DNA of 64,000 nt from Takakia lepidozioides. Taxonomy: Eukaryota > Streptophyta > Takakiopsida > Takakiales > Takakiaceae. Positions 1 to 13,787 of this stretch are shown one piece after another (the stretch's first letter is position 1; each line of letters begins with the position of its first letter). The DNA is taken from NCBI GenBank assembly GCA_030704615.1, contig CM060731.1, positions 53,134,001-53,198,000 on the forward strand, read 5' to 3'. Made by a program: the position numbers and the translations under genes. The notes beneath the pieces are model-generated. The model saw nothing but the letters and a program-made list of their open reading frames with translations, had not been told where the DNA came from and did not search any database.

Positions 1-298
1 ACTTCAGAAAACCCAAACTGTACTTAGATCTCCATGTACATTTCCAGAATGATTCTTGAGCAAGTGGCACTTCCCTATTTTTCCCCTCTAGGTTGTTTTG
101 ACCTACAAATTGCGAAAATGTTCAACATAGCGCTAACCCGAGAGCAATACTCTATCGAGGTCTTTCGAGTTTGAAGGGTTTTTGGGTTGCAACTCATTGC
201 ACCAAGATTGCACCTGGGATCTCACTTACATGTACTTATCTATCACCTTGGAGGCACTTCATCATTGACACAACCAGAATGAATGGAGGGCTGTGCAG

Positions 299-3200
299 GT
301 GCAGACATCGGACGGGTTCCTGCTGGGCCTACAGCACATTGCACATGGAGCGAGTGGGCCAGGATCAGTTGGAAGCCGACCCCCTGTCTACCTTCAGCAT
401 GGATTGTTTGGGGTATGTCACATTTAGGCTCAGGTGGATTTATTGACTCACGTGCTTGAACCAGAATCAAGATTGATCTCGAATTCATTGCATATATAAT
501 TAGTATCCATCGATCGGGACCAAAGAGTTTGATCAATAGCTGCGTGTGGCCTGGACTGAAGAAATGTCGAGTGAAGTCAAGACAGAACACGGCGAAAGTA
601 CAGATAGTCCCTTACAAAATGTTGGCTCTTTCTCACCTGAATAGGGAGGACACAACTGGGTAATCAATCCCCCCGAAGAATCTTTGGCGTACATACTGGC
701 AGACCAAGGATTTGATGTGTGGATCGGCAACACGCGTTGCAATCTGTGGAGTAAAGGCCACGTCTCCTTGTCAACCAGCGACACGGTACGTTCTCTAATT
801 TTGCCATGTCCCGGCCTGGTCGACTTCTTCTTGAATCATCCCCACCAATGCGTACAACTTTTAGGAAGCGTATTTTTAAGTACTATAGCTGCATGGATAC
901 TGCAAGTTAGTCAAGTATATGATTCTTGAAATATGCTCTCTTTCTATGGATCATTACGAGCTCTATTTGCTCTCCAACTGCTGCTGATCACTCGGCACTT
1001 TCGTCCGCTGCCTGACATGCAGGAGTATTGGGACTGGACATTTGATGAGCACGCATCAATTGATTTTCCGGCCTTGGTCTCTTATATCTACGGGGCAACT
1101 GGCACCCCCCTGTATTATGTGGGTCACTCTCAGGTACAGATATCGTACATACTGTATTCGTGTAGAGGTTACCGACATGGCATTTTGCAAGCTTCCTAAT
1201 CTAAATGGTGCACGGACTCATGAACGAGGATCAATCGAAATATGTCGTATTCATGAGAGTGATTGGTTGTTCTTGAAATTTAAACAGTACTGTACATACA
1301 AACACAATTTGATTTAACATAGGCTCGGCGCATTGGACTCAGTATAGTAGCGCAATTGACAAGATCTGGATTCGTCATCATGTGGTTGCTCGCAGGGGAC
1401 AATCATGGCCTTAGCGGCTTTCTCCCAGTCACCAGACATAACCCAAATGGTGAAAGCGGCTGTCTTAATGAGCCCAATCGCGTATATGCAGCACATCACG
1501 TCCATACTCTCCCGTGTCGCCGCCGATCTCATGCTTGACAAGGTACTGGTCTTGCAACCTTCAAAAGCTTGTCGTGTATTTTCCGAAAGGTCGTGTATAT
1601 TATCATGTTGCCCAGATGTGAGCACTCGCGCTCTAGTCAGACTATGAGATATCGAGGAAATGACTCCATGGCGGCCAGACTGTTTTAGATCTTTAGAGCC
1701 TATGAATCTATTTGACACGGCATTGTATGGTGCACAATGACGTGCTTGTGGCAGATTTTCAATCTATTTGGAATACAGGAAATCAGTATGCACAAGTAAG
1801 TTTCCAAGTCTCAGCATTTCTCTTACGGATAGTATACACGTGTGATTGCCAAGTGCTCTCTACTGAAGCAAAATTTCTTAATTGCAAGTTGCCATTTTTC
1901 AGGAAGAAAGACGCGTTGCTTAATTAGAGTGCTGCTTGAGTTAAAGCAGCTGCGACTTCCCTATTGTTTCTGAAAGAGCACTAGCACATCGTGAGCACTA
2001 CAGAGCACCACATCGTGCCTAGGCAGGTATACGGGCAGATGTAACTCTACGTTGCTCAATGCATCCTTTCTGATGAACATTCCAACTGTAGAAGCAGTAC
2101 TTGGACCTGTCCATTCTGATGGTGTTTCCATGTATCAAGACATGCAGTAAGGTAGGGAATGAGCTGCTCACCTTAGCGTGCTCGGTTAAAGGTGTCAATT
2201 GCGGTGATCTGCAAACTGCTTTTACAGGTGCTTCATTTTACCTCACGACTCATTGTAATTGAGAGTGTTAGAGAGTTTTACCTGGACAAATATGTATATT
2301 GTACATTCTCTTGAAGTGCACTATCACACCATGTTAGAATTGAGCAAGAACATGAACAAGAACTAAAGTCTTAGACTAAAGCTAAAACTAAAGCTCTCCT
2401 CCCAACCATAGAAGCCACCATCATACTCTTACACTTAGACTTGTGGCTTCACCCCCTAGCTTGTACAAGAAGTCTCTAGGAAGTCCTACTTGGTCACTTC
2501 CACTTCCACTATGGTGACCATTCACCTTCTAGCCATTCACCTTCCAAAGGTGAGTTAAACAAGATAGTCTCTTAGACTTCTAAACCCTTGGCCTTCAAGA
2601 CTCTTAGTCTTCTAGATATGTTTAATTACTTCCAACACACCAATCCAGGCGGAGGTGTATGTTAATGCGGTTATCATATCATGGAATGCCACACTTTTCA
2701 AGCCCTCTGTTCTAACTTCTCAAGCATAAAACATGCTGAGACAATGCTCTTGGGCTTGATCTTTGCCCAGATAGATTGTCCCTTCATGTCCATCTATTTT
2801 TTCCCTTTCAGAAGGAAGGTGGATGTCATCCTGGAGAAAGAAAGAGGTGACCAACTGTACTCATGGGAGACTCATGTCCAGCATCTCCAAGAACGACGAT
2901 ATCGTTGATATCAATCTATCCGAAACATGTTTATCTTTGCTCGTACATGCTATATACGAAGTATGTATCGATCGGGGCTCTACCACTTAGAGTTGCTGTA
3001 CTATGATTTGAAATATTTATCTCGGCCAGGGTGTTCGAATCTGGGTCTCCCTGTTTAACACATGAATATGTTTGCCACAGGCCAAAACTGCTGTTACAAC
3101 ACTTCCCGCGCAGCTTACTACAATGAATGGGGCCCCGAATCCTCTTCAACGAAGAACTTGCAACATCTTGCACAGAGTAATCTTACCACCTATATCTCGA

Positions 3201-3729
3201 ACTAAAATTGTTGGAAGCGGTCATTGACGAACCCGCTTGAGCACATGCTTTAAAAACCTTTCCCTCAGGACTATCTCCATAAATGTGTAACTAGAGTGTA
3301 ACTTGTACACTAATTAAGAAGAACTCACATCTCTGTCAGGTGCTCATTTCTTTATATGTACCTAGAGCAACATGGTGGGTCCTATTCTCTGATTCACATG
3401 TGTTATCGATGCTCTGCACAGTGATCCGGCATGGCGACTTCACAATGTACGACTTTGGGGAGGCTGAAAACCGTGTACACTACAATCAAGCAACCCCTCC
3501 TACATATCAATTGGCCAACATACCGCAAGCATTTCCCATTATGTTGGCCTATGGAGGAAATGATGCCTTGGCAGATCCACAAGATGTGCAACTCTTGATG
3601 GATGCTCTCAAGGCCCAGGTAGAGCCACTCTACCTGGCCAACTATGCGCACTCTGATTTCACTGCAAGCTATCGAGCCAACGTCGATGTGTACACCGCCG
3701 CCATTGCCTTCTTCCAAGCCCACACTTGA
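299..3729 (+). CDS. Acid-type triacylglycerol lipase (LIP1/LIP2-like), spliced, possibly 5'-partial
   Basis: An alpha/beta-hydrolase lipase of the plant LIP1/MPL1 and animal gastric-lipase family, expected to release fatty acids from triacylglycerol. Exons I can place with matching phases are 299-412 (could start at 278), 645-785, 1023-1133, 1396-1542, 3081-3176 and 3422-3729. They carry, in order, the LLGLQ segment with QHGLFG, the ILADQGFDVW block, the WDW-type block, the nucleophile elbow GHSQG split across exons 3/4, an NCC block, the acid residue in GGNDALAD and the histidine in YAHSDF. The catalytic triad is therefore complete. The stop is at 3727-3729. At least one exon between 1543 and 3080 is unresolved; a candidate near 1715-1795 lacks a convincing donor. 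The signal-peptide exon is not visible and may lie left of the window. No in-frame break was seen in placed exons, so it may be functional. Confidence 0.8.
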
Positions 3730-6700
3730 TTCAAATCTGACTTCCGCATTCATATCAGATCAAGCACATGCCTTCGATCAATCCATTCAAGCGTCCAAAC
3801 TGGAAAACACTTGTACATTAAAGTCCATGCAACCCATTTTTTACATGTTATTTGACCAATTTGCTCACACTGTAGTTTCAATGTTCTGAACTTGATACCC
3901 GACAACCCAACCAAGTTACAACCATCATCCATTCTGGTGCTTGAGGACAACCACCAAGAAGATAATCCGTGCATACAATACCTGGATTTGAATGTGGTCA
4001 TATATTTACAGCCCATTTGGCAAGCCGACTTGGCGGAGCAGCTAGATCATCTAGTATATGAAAGAGGGGTTAATGGCAGTAATGTATTGAAGTCATGAAA
4101 ATGTTGTAGCAAATTTTTGAGGTAAAAATATCAATCAGGCAGTATCAAATAAGGATTATACTTGATGAAATGAGAGGGAGCCCAGGATAAACATCTGATA
4201 AGTATTTGAACGGGGGAGGACTTCTGATCTGGCCTTTCATCTGGATGACCTGGTGGCATGAACAGATATGTGACCGCCTGACAGTGAGGGGCCGTATTCG
4301 TCATTCTCTTGAGAGATCGTGGAGCGGCGGATATGTGTGCTGGATACTATATCGGGGAGAGCAGCAGGGAGTTAAGTTGCATGACGGCTCAGAGCGGCTC
4401 TTGAATTTATGGAGACAAGGCATGATGGGGGCGGTTGCTGAGAATGGTGAAACCTATTGCTATGGTGAAATCAAGGGGATGGGGATGATTGGCTGGCATA
4501 TGCAGGAAACGAGTGTTACCATCATGAATGGAGTATTTGCAGAGCAAGAGGGCGGCAAAAATAGCATCTCTCATAATATGTAGGAGTAAGAAAGGAAGTT
4601 GCAGGGCCAGTGGGCAGCTCGCAGATCGAGGGGCCGAGTTAATAGCCTCAGCTGAGATAGACTAGAGAATTAGATAGAGATCTGTTGGCTGGTATGTGGG
4701 CAGAAGATGTGCCTGGTCACCAGGGAAGGAATTGATCATGAAATAGATAAAGGTGGCAGCAATGGTATCTGCAGGGGTAGGGCGGCGCCGCTGAGGAGAA
4801 ATATCTGAAGGAAAGGGGTGAAAGAAGGCTACTGTGTAGAGAAAAGAGCTGGAGTAGGAGAAAATGGTTGATTTTTCCTTAGCACCTGTCTTAGGACCTT
4901 CCGTTTGAGGAAGCATGATATAAATCGAAGTGGGGAGCTTGCAACCAGCAAAGAGTATGAGTGTGAGGATTACGTATAAGAATCTGCTTTGAGTAGTTGT
5001 CAGCAATGAGAGAGTATCTTTGAATTGCTGCGAGTGAGAACAAGTAGATTTTCATGACAAATCACCCAAGGGGCATGCGAAGATCATCTCTTGGAAACGC
5101 TGAAAAGGGCACTGTGCATTGTTTTACAATTTGCAGTCAGAAAAAGAGGTTGGCAGGGGTGGGATCACATGAAACAGTGTCACCTGCTAGCTAGATGATA
5201 TGACTTAAAGGGTTCACTGTGGATGTCTGAACAGTGAAGAGGTACCTCCAATACTAGTAAATGTGTATCCTACATGTGCAACGCTGTACTCACGTGGGAT
5301 GGATTTGTGCAAAGATACATGTAGGCATATGCAATGTCCTCTTCTTGAACTGAGTTTCTTTTATTGCAAGCAATGACTATATAGGGTTTTCTTTCTTCTG
5401 CTGCAGCTTTGTATGGTTAGCCAGTCCTAGATCTCTGACATGATTGAAGATACAAGCCCACTTAGCAAGGGCTCCTTTTTCACGCTACAATGTCACCATT
5501 TTGCAAATGAATGAATTGACATTTGTTAGCACAACCTGGCTACCATAACCGAGTATGAGGATGACATTGAGTATCAGGATGACACTGATATGACTACCAT
5601 AAGAGCTAAGTACGTCATCGAAGAAAATGAATTCACCATAGGTCATAAGGGATAATATGATGTTTTGTGTTCCATGACAAAGAACCAATAGCCCCACTTG
5701 AGGAGTCTCGATAAATTATCCATTGGACGTGACAACCTTTAAGGTCTCTGGGACTCTGAGCACCCTTTTCTCAAGTCTATCATGGAAAGGGCCTAGTATA
5801 GTGTGAGGAAATCCCACGCCTATAGGGTAACATGTTTATCATGTATAGGGGTTACTTGTTTTTTAAGTGTTGCTGTGAGGGCCTATGTAAGCAGTTAAAA
5901 ATAGTTTCGCAAATTTTTTAGTTTATCAATTTTCGTTTCACTGAAGAATATTCGGAAGGCATCTTAGGAATATGCGGTATATTCGCTTGTGCTCGCGTGC
6001 CCAACCTCACTACAACGATAACCTTGAACTCCTTGTGTGCGCCCTAATCACTACAACTGGCCCGCCTTTGAGCACAAACCGCGCCAACCATTGAAGAATA
6101 AAGAAAAACACACTACACCAATTTTGTGTTTTAATGACTAAGTTATGTAGTCATAACTGCCACATTTGACTGCTTTACAACTCTCTGAGAAGCAGGTGGC
6201 TGAAGGTGAACAACATATGACCCACAAAGGTGCAGAACTTATAAGAAACCTCCGCTACCTTGTGAAGAAAATTTCTAGTATTGATGTTAACCGCATGATT
6301 TATAAACTTGCAGACAATTTGCATACTAAATTGCAATGCAGGACTCAATCTGTAGCTTGCTGCACCATCCAACATATATTAACTGCACCACATATTTCTA
6401 CTATGGTGCCAAATGCCACTTGGAACTTAAGGTATGTAAGAACAGATGCGCGCAACTGCAATAGGTGGGTTGTATGGGTAGGGAGAATCAGCAATGTCAC
6501 ATAAATGGGCATAGCCAAACTACATATATATTGCAAGTGCCCGATGAACACCACCCTCTCTCTGCCCCAAACAACAAAGTTCTAAAAGCCCTGTGTTCCA
6601 GGTCCTCCTGCATTTGTGTACACCTCATTTCGTAGAGCTCTTTCCATTAAGCACTAAACAAAATTCACTCATGAGGGTGCAAACTTCAAGGGCTTCCAAA

Positions 6701-8090
6701 GGGGAAAGGGGGTCAATCAATGAGGCTGACGTATTTTCTTTGGAGTCTTTAACTATTAACCAAACCAAATGCTCTCTCATAGTTCGCTCATCCATGCTGT
6801 CAGACTTGTCAAAAGTCAGCAATCCCAGTCTCCTTTTCAAATTTACACGTCCTTCTAATTCAAGTTGTCTTTGTCCAGTCCCAGCACGATCTCACACTTG
6901 ATGACCACCACCCTTTCAGCCAAAGCTCCGTACTTGATGCCTCATGCTTCCACTGTTGGGACGCTGGTAGACTTCGAAAAACACATTGTCCCATTACACA
7001 CTATCAAACGCTTGGTAGCCATGCTTCACCTACATGAACTGCACTCTTATCCAATGGAACCCCTTCAAAAAATCCAGGGGATTCAAACAGTTTCGGCATC
7101 TTCAGGAATGGTTGCAGATTGACCCCAAACTACCACACTCCCCACTGTTCAAGATACACTGGAGTTGCCATGCAACAATGACGTTTTCCAAACAGCTACA
7201 TAATGCACATGCTCCAGCTTGACCTGTTCAGCTATCCAGGCAACAGAACGCTACCTTAGTGCCCAGTCGTAGATGGAATGGTACAAAAAGGATAATTGAC
7301 AAAACAATGAACAGTCTTCTCTTTTCTCTATCTCTCCACCCCACTCCAACAGCAGCTGTCCTGAATAGAATGGAAGGCTGATTTTGCTATCTTCATTCGC
7401 CCATGTTACCACTATCTGAGTAGATAAAACACCAACTCTGGTTGACATTACAAACTGCATGAAGGGCTGCAAGGAAGTCAAGGGCAAGGTCCTGGATCAA
7501 AGCCATAGCAATAAGGGCAGGAAGTTGTAGAATCCCTCGGAATTTGCACCATAATAGTTTTCATCACAGCTATGCTTCTCATCGATTAGATCTGAGGTAG
7601 TTATCTGGAACTCAAGTTTTACTGATGTTGCAAAGTTTTTCACAACTCCCATCCCATCATCTGAGGTTCAACTAGCTTCTTCAGTGGAAGTTCCAATTGA
7701 AGCCCAACAACAACAATGACATCAAGTTAGTTATATGTATTCATTGCCTCCATTGAAGCAATGTGAACCAACTATAAGCATCCAGTAATCACTGCCTGGC
7801 AGTTAACCAAGCCACATTACAGACACTTCAGAAATATCTTTGGATGACAATTAATTAGAAGTTACTAAGTAATCCATGCAAGCAGGGAAACAAAGGTAGG
7901 CCCCTCGGCTGGGGCTTGCCATGCCAAACACTACCGACGCATTGATCTGCTGATACTTTATGCACAATAGACTAATCCATAAACCAACCAGGCAGACTTA
8001 CAAGATCCTGCACAGTACTGCTGGCATTCATGAAAACAGCTGCCAAAACCATGTCCCCACAAAATGGAGCACAGCATACAGAAAAAAAAA
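3730..8090. other. Intergenic, no supportable gene
   Basis: Several open frames of 60-125 codons occur on both strands, including 4206-4583 on +. None shows a recognisable domain, plausible splice context or biased composition. The stretch at about 5940-6110 resembles part of the chromodomain element's 3' LTR-like region at 27.8 kb (shared words around 'gataaccttgaa' and 'aatcactacaa'), so it is probably an LTR relic. The rest looks like old degraded repeat sequence. Confidence 0.5.
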
Positions 8091-8945
8091 ATGTACTCAC
8101 AAGACGTTGTTTGTAGTAGCCTTGTGGCCATAGACCCTGCGCCCAGTTTGGGCGGAACAAAAGGGACCAGAAACTATCATTGTGAGGGGCTCACTCCGGT
8201 AGTCTGAGTTGCCTTGGTTTAAACAGTTAGTTCGAGATTTCCAGATATCCTCAAGAAAGCCTTCACACAAGCATCAATCTGCTGTGTGTGAGCAGACCAA
8301 AAGGTAGACCCCAACAGGACTTAAAGGCTCAGCCTCAACCTCAAGATTTGGAAGTTGGTGGACAGAGGTGCTGGGACATATTCTTGATCGTCCTGAAGAG
8401 GGTCGACTCTCTAATGGACATTGTCTTCAGGTTGCCCACACATCCTCCCTTCATCTGTTTCTTGTTCAAAGGTAGGCTTCCAGCCCTGAATATAAATTTC
8501 AGTCTAGTGCCAAGGGTAGGTAGGCCCTTGAGATCATCATCGCCCATGTCATAGACTGGAAACAAGTTCAGGGAAGTTTTACGCCTAACTTCATTTTCAT
8601 CGGATAGTCTTTGAGCATCAGACATGGCTTCGGACACAACCCCTCCAAGTCAGCTTCATCCAGTGGGTCAATTCTTCTGGACTGATATTCAAATACTTGA
8701 AAATCTCTTTTACCCTTCTCCGCCAAAACTTAGCCTGTTTAAGAGGATAGTCTTGCTTCCAAGAAATAGCGTCGATCATCTTAGGGTGTCTGGTATTAGG
8801 CATGAGATTCAACTGACCCCACCATCTGACATTGATATAAAGGCTTTCCAGATTTCATCTAGAATCTGCTGTGTGTGAGCTGTCCAGCAATTAGACCCCA
8901 ACAGGGCCAGGGCTTTAGGCTCAGCCGCGAGATTTTGAAAGACCA
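8091..8945 (-). mobile_element. Truncated LINE 3' fragments, minus strand
   Basis: This matches the 3' part of the LINE at 57.36-58.1 kb. It shares the peptide blocks GLPTLGTRLKF, RAGSLPLN and SDENEV, and the terminal signature 'gtagccttgtggcca' close to the 3' end. Open frames 8812-8618 and 8637-8341 are pieces of one former ORF2 C-terminus separated by frameshifts. The segment 8846-8945 repeats 8260-8350 (a 'ctgctgtgtgtgagc' word followed by an 'agaccccaacagg' word), so two LINE pieces are joined here. The 3' boundary near 8091 is flanked by a short A-run on the + strand, giving a T-rich rather than A-rich tail in element orientation. Confidence 0.7.
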
Positions 8946-9363
8946 CAGCATATAGAGTGACAGTTTTTGTCCCAAATCTAAGGTTAAGTCAGTGGCGAAC
9001 AAATGATGAGCACTACAACACTATGTACTTCCGCAAGGTCCAAGCAAAAACCCTAGCAGTGGTGAAAACAGCCGTGTGCCAGCATAAAGGCGAAATCTCG
9101 CCTGCAAGACTGGATCGTGATAAAACTACAGTCATATCTGTGCTACCCAGATCACTACAAACAGCCTTTTCTGGTTCAGGGTGGCATCTTCAGGCAGAGT
9201 TTTATTTCCCAGTGGCATAAACCCCATGACTGGTTCTGAGCAGGTTAGTATCCCATGAGGACTTCAAGGGAAGTATGTCCCAACTCTTTTACAATAGCCT
9301 CAAATAAATGGAGAGTCTTTTTTACATTGCCTTCATATTACTCACCTTGAAAATTCAAATATG

Positions 9364-11947
9364 TCAAGCCCAGTGCTTTTGGCTTCTGTGGCGCTCCTTG
9401 TGGGGGGACCCTTCCTCATCACGGTGCCTTTTCTTATGTCTCTCCTTTCCATCTTTGTGACTGTGTCGATGTTCCTTTCTCCTTCGACGCCGTTCACTTT
9501 TCTCCTCCCTCCGCCTGTTCTTCTCTTCCTTCAGCTTTGCAATCACAGCCAATGCCTCTTCAACCGTTGTTACCTTATCAGGCAAATCTGCCCGTTCTTT
9601 TTCATTTGCAATTGATGTGACTGGCACTGGACCCCCTACACCAATGCCATGCTTCATCCATGCGGGTTGTACCATAGCTCGCCCTCTCCCCACGGACCCC
9701 GTAGCCAGCATTTGACTGGAAATGCCAGCCGGAAATCTTGCAGGTTGACTAGACAGTGGAGCCTCCTTTTGAAAGGGCCCTTTGTCTTTAGCGGTATTAG
9801 ACATTTTCTTGTCAAAATCTTCCTCCTCTGGCAGCAACTCGTAGGTCTTTTCACCAGTAGAATAGCATTCTTTTTTCAGATGGCCGTAGCCACCACATCG
9901 TGTGCATTGTACATTGTATACAGCCTCCAGCTTAAGCTGCCCCACATGTGACCCAATAACTCAACACAATGAGTGTCACCCTCCCCACAATGATGCTCAT
10001 TTCTCCAAGAATATTTCCAAAAAACTTTGGAGCTCAAAATCTAAACCTCATCACCTTTGTTTCCTCCCATTTCCCGTTCTGTCTTTCCCTCCCTCCCACG
10101 TCATAACCCTCATCCGCAGCACATTACCCTCTCCTTACCTCAAGAGCTGAGTGCAAGAAACCACAATGATCCTGCAGGCTTATGACAGTGCACAACTGCT
10201 TTCTGCCAAAATGGGAGTAGCAGAGGTTAATAGAATGGGAAGGAGATTTACCTTCTGAGGTTCCTGCCGTAGAGGCCGTGACTGTTGCTGTTCCAGCTGC
10301 ACATTGTTGGGGTCCAGATCTCGACCATCCCCCTGACTCACATACTTTAACGAGCATGCAACTTTGGTACTGCCATCCTCCTCCTGCTTCACTGAGATCA
10401 CTTTAACCCATACCTGATCCCCTTCTCCAGCTATTGAGGCAAGTGCCTGCACTTTGGCTTCGTCAGAATCATCTCTCTTAGTAACCTGCAACCAAGTGAG
10501 ATTTGGTATTTCAGGACTCATAAAGGCAGATATACCAAGGAGGAGCCAAACTAGGGGAAACAATCAATCTATATAAAACATGAGGTGAAAAAAAGACTCC
10601 TCAGAAAGTGAAAACAAACAAACTTCAAAGAAGTGTAGGATAACGACTGGAGGAGACAGATAGAATGACACACGGGGACAACCACATTTGCATGTGTTTC
10701 TGTCTGCCTACCTGCCTCCATTAGCAACAGGAGGCCTAAGACTAGCCACTCACAACTGCAGTTGTTGTGTGTATTGCAGCAAAACCCGCCACCATCATAC
10801 ACATGACCCTTGCCCAGGAATTCTCTCGAATTTCTGGGAATAACGCAGGCAACTTCAACTAACAACTCGGAACACAAAAGACGACTGAAAGAATAAAGGT
10901 ATAAACCTCGTGATCGCTGACTTGAGATATGTGAACAAGCCCATGGTTCCGGAAACCATCCAGGCGCACAAATATGCCGAAGTGCCGAACAGAATGCACT
11001 GTCGCCTTGTGTATGCTGTAGAGTGGTGGTGGAACAGGCGAATCTTGGCCTCCTCGTTCTCTAACCCTGTCCAATGGCCTCCTCCTGTCAATATCACCAT
11101 CTCTTGCCTTCCAGGTGTCGAGAGTTTCTTCGTCATCTTCATACCTAGCACGGTCTCGGCCAGTTTGACCTCGCAAATTGACATCTCTTTCAAATCTCTG
11201 AGATCCTCCATTTCTCTCTGTGTCCCCGCCTCTGTAGGGGCCGCGCATTGTATCCCCACCACCCCTCCTTTCCTGTCCTTTGTCGTCATTCTTAGACCTA
11301 ATGTGATCATGATCCCTTCGATTGTATGGGTCCACCACCCTTGGACCATCATCTCTGTCCCTATACCTGTCTCTCGGCTGCAGGCCGCCATCTCTGTGTC
11401 TTTCCGAATCCCTCTGAGGACCTCTTTCAAAACCCCTTCCCCTTGCAGGCACGACTCCATCCTTGTCTCTATCCCAGGCGACTCTACCATCTTTTTCTGT
11501 GTCCCTATCTCTTTCCCTGAACGTACTTTTATCGAGGTCAGGTTCTCTTGAGATCCGGGTACCAGTGATTCTGTCCCCGGTGATCCGGACATCTTGGGCA
11601 TTGGTTCTAAAATTATCAAACTTCTTCTCAAGAGGCCTATCCACACTCTTCTCAAGATCTACACCCAAACCAGCCTTCACTCCATTTCCATCATTTATCC
11701 CCACGTACTCATCAACGATCCGCGAGAACTTTTCTCTTGGGGGAGATGGGACAGTCGCTGAAGGGCTACGTGAAGAATCGGAGTCAGACTGAGCTCGAAC
11801 AATAGTAGACCGCAAAACTGGTGCACTACGGGTGCTGTACAGTCTGTCATCATTGCCAGGACTGTTAGTGTCACTGGGTGAAACCCTAGGAGACGTCGAC
11901 ATGTCTGAAGCTTTGATACTAAGCAGTGTTGAGCTTCCAACTAGCAC
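9364..11947 (-). CDS. ZCCHC17-like S1 / CCHC zinc-finger RNA-binding protein
   Basis: Three exons on the minus strand: 11947-10907, 10485-10252 and 9936-9364, all joining in phase 0 at GT-AG sites, giving about 615 aa. The first ~300 residues are an Arg/Asp/Glu-rich low-complexity region. An S1 RNA-binding domain follows at about residues 311-407, beginning near HSVRHFGIFVRL and split by intron 1. The DLDPNNV motif diagnostic of the ZCCHC17/pNO40 family comes next. A CCHC knuckle sits at C436, C439, H444, C449 and the tail is Lys/Arg/His-rich. Animal members are nucleolar/ribosome- and splicing-associated; the same role here is inference. The animal protein is about 240 aa, so the long N-terminus is a major difference. 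Translation could instead begin at the Met near 11899. No internal stops were seen. Confidence 0.85.
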
Positions 11948-13787
11948 AAAGCACTCTTCGGTATACAGACTCGCACCACCTAGCTTACCACGCGGTCATT
12001 ATCTGTTGCTTCAACAACGTAAACTCCAAGAGGGAGGTGAAAAGTCCGTGAAAGAGCCCACGGAGAGCAAAACAAGGTCGGAGGATACGAAGCAAACAGA
12101 GGACTTGAAAAATAAAACTCTCTAAACTAATTCGAATCACTCTTTTCTGATATAAGTGCAGACCTTCATGAAAGAAACAGGGCGCCAGTGTAGGCAACAG
12201 AGCATTGATGGGTTGTTGGGCGTGCACCGAGAGGAAACACCAATAAGAAATCTCTTCTGGACAGCACCGGCTCTCAATCTCAATCGAGAGAGACGGCAAA
12301 ACAGTGTCAATGCAGCAAAAGAGGTTTGGGGGTGTCTAAAGAAAATATCAAAGATTACTGAGAGACGGAACATAAAGATCTTGCATCAGCTCTCACGACG
12401 GAAACGAATGACCTTCAAAGAGAAGATCTGTGTTGCCAGGTTCTAGATTCTGAAAGGTGCAGACCGTGGGATCCATGGGGGCGGAAGAGCAACACACATA
12501 CCCACACCAGTACTTAGAGAGAGCGAGAGAGATAGAAGAAGCTTTGAAGTTCCTCTTCCCTTGCCCTTTACGCAGCCTTCTCATCTTTCTTCACGGACGG
12601 GCCACATTCGCCCGATCCTGAGATCCGACGGTCAGGATGTGGAAAAGATTTACTCTAGGGCCCTGAGGAGCTCGGGAGAGTTGTATACGAGCCAAACGGT
12701 GCTATTGGAGCCACTCCCTCTCTCGAACCTTTCCTTACGTGTCGAAAAATTTACCGTTGGATGTGTGCATTCAATGAATCGTAACCGTCTACACCGAAAG
12801 AGCGACCCTGTGTAGAACCGGGGACCTTCCCGCTCGGTTAGGGTATAGGCATGACGCACGATGGCTGCCTCTTCTCCCTGCCAAGCGCAGATAGTCCCAG
12901 CGATGGTGAAGGGCGGCAGGGGAGCGAAGAAGGACGAGGAGTTCCTTGTACGTTACAAAGATGGGAGAGATAGCAAAAGTTTAATCTCGTTTCTGTTCTA
13001 GGGAAGGTAGTCGGTGTATGCACGGAAGAAGATTGTAAATATGTAACGTTTCCCTATTTCCTAGCATTGTTACACTGTGCAGAAGGTCGAAGATGGAGCA
13101 TGGATTCTGCTGTTGACGAATCTGGGAAGATATTGTCCATAGGATGGGTGGGTTTTGGGTTTTGGGTTTAAGGTAGTGAAGATGATACATTCGCTTTGTC
13201 AACCTGGAGGTCGCATATCTACATTCCTAGCATAGCAGGTTTTAATGAACGCAATTCATCATGTTTTCATTGAAGGCTCTGCCCTGCTAGTTGAAGATGA
13301 TGGGAAGCTTTGGTCGTTAAAGCTATGGCTGCTCAGCAGCCCACTTGGGGTTTTCACAGAAAAATCCAAGATACCCAGACTTCAGACATAAGCGCACAAA
13401 GGAGGCCCTTTGGTTTGACAGGTTGGTTGAACCCATCTTGGGTGAAAGCACCGTTAGCTGCAATGGTACAAGTTGGAGCACTGTCTGGTGATGGTTCTAA
13501 TGTACATTTGCAACGTGGAGCTCCAGGCCAAGAATACAATGGGTATATGACTGCAGTAGTTTTGTAACCCATCAATATGTACCAAAAACGCTGACCATGA
13601 GGGAGACTTTTGTTTAAAGTATGTGGGAACTTCAACATGTACTGTTTGTGTTTCAACTGGAAGTTTGTAACTAAAAGGTTTGAGTGACAGGTTGGCGGGA
13701 TCGAAAAAGGCACGATTGTATGATGGACAAAAAAACGATGGTGGGAGCAACACCTTCCCCTTCACTGAAAGAGGATCGAGAGAGGGA
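11948..13787. other. Intergenic between divergent ZCCHC17-like and PPR genes
   Basis: The region should hold the 5' UTR and promoter of the minus-strand RNA-binding protein gene and the leader of the plus-strand PPR gene. No TATA box could be assigned confidently to either. Open frames up to about 140 codons (for example 13454-13885 on -) are shadows or lack domains. No repeat shared with other parts of the window was noticed. Confidence 0.4.

Noticed and set aside
2681-2908. 75-codon frame inside the lipase gene
   Set aside because: Does not match the lipase family; lies in the unresolved intron region and has no splice support.
4206-4583. 125-codon plus-strand frame
   Set aside because: No recognisable domain, no splice context and unusual Trp/Gly composition; likely chance.
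10855-11655. 266-codon minus-strand frame overlapping the ZCCHC17-like exon 1
   Set aside because: A shadow frame of the Arg/Asp-rich low-complexity exon; the overlapping frame holds the S1 domain.
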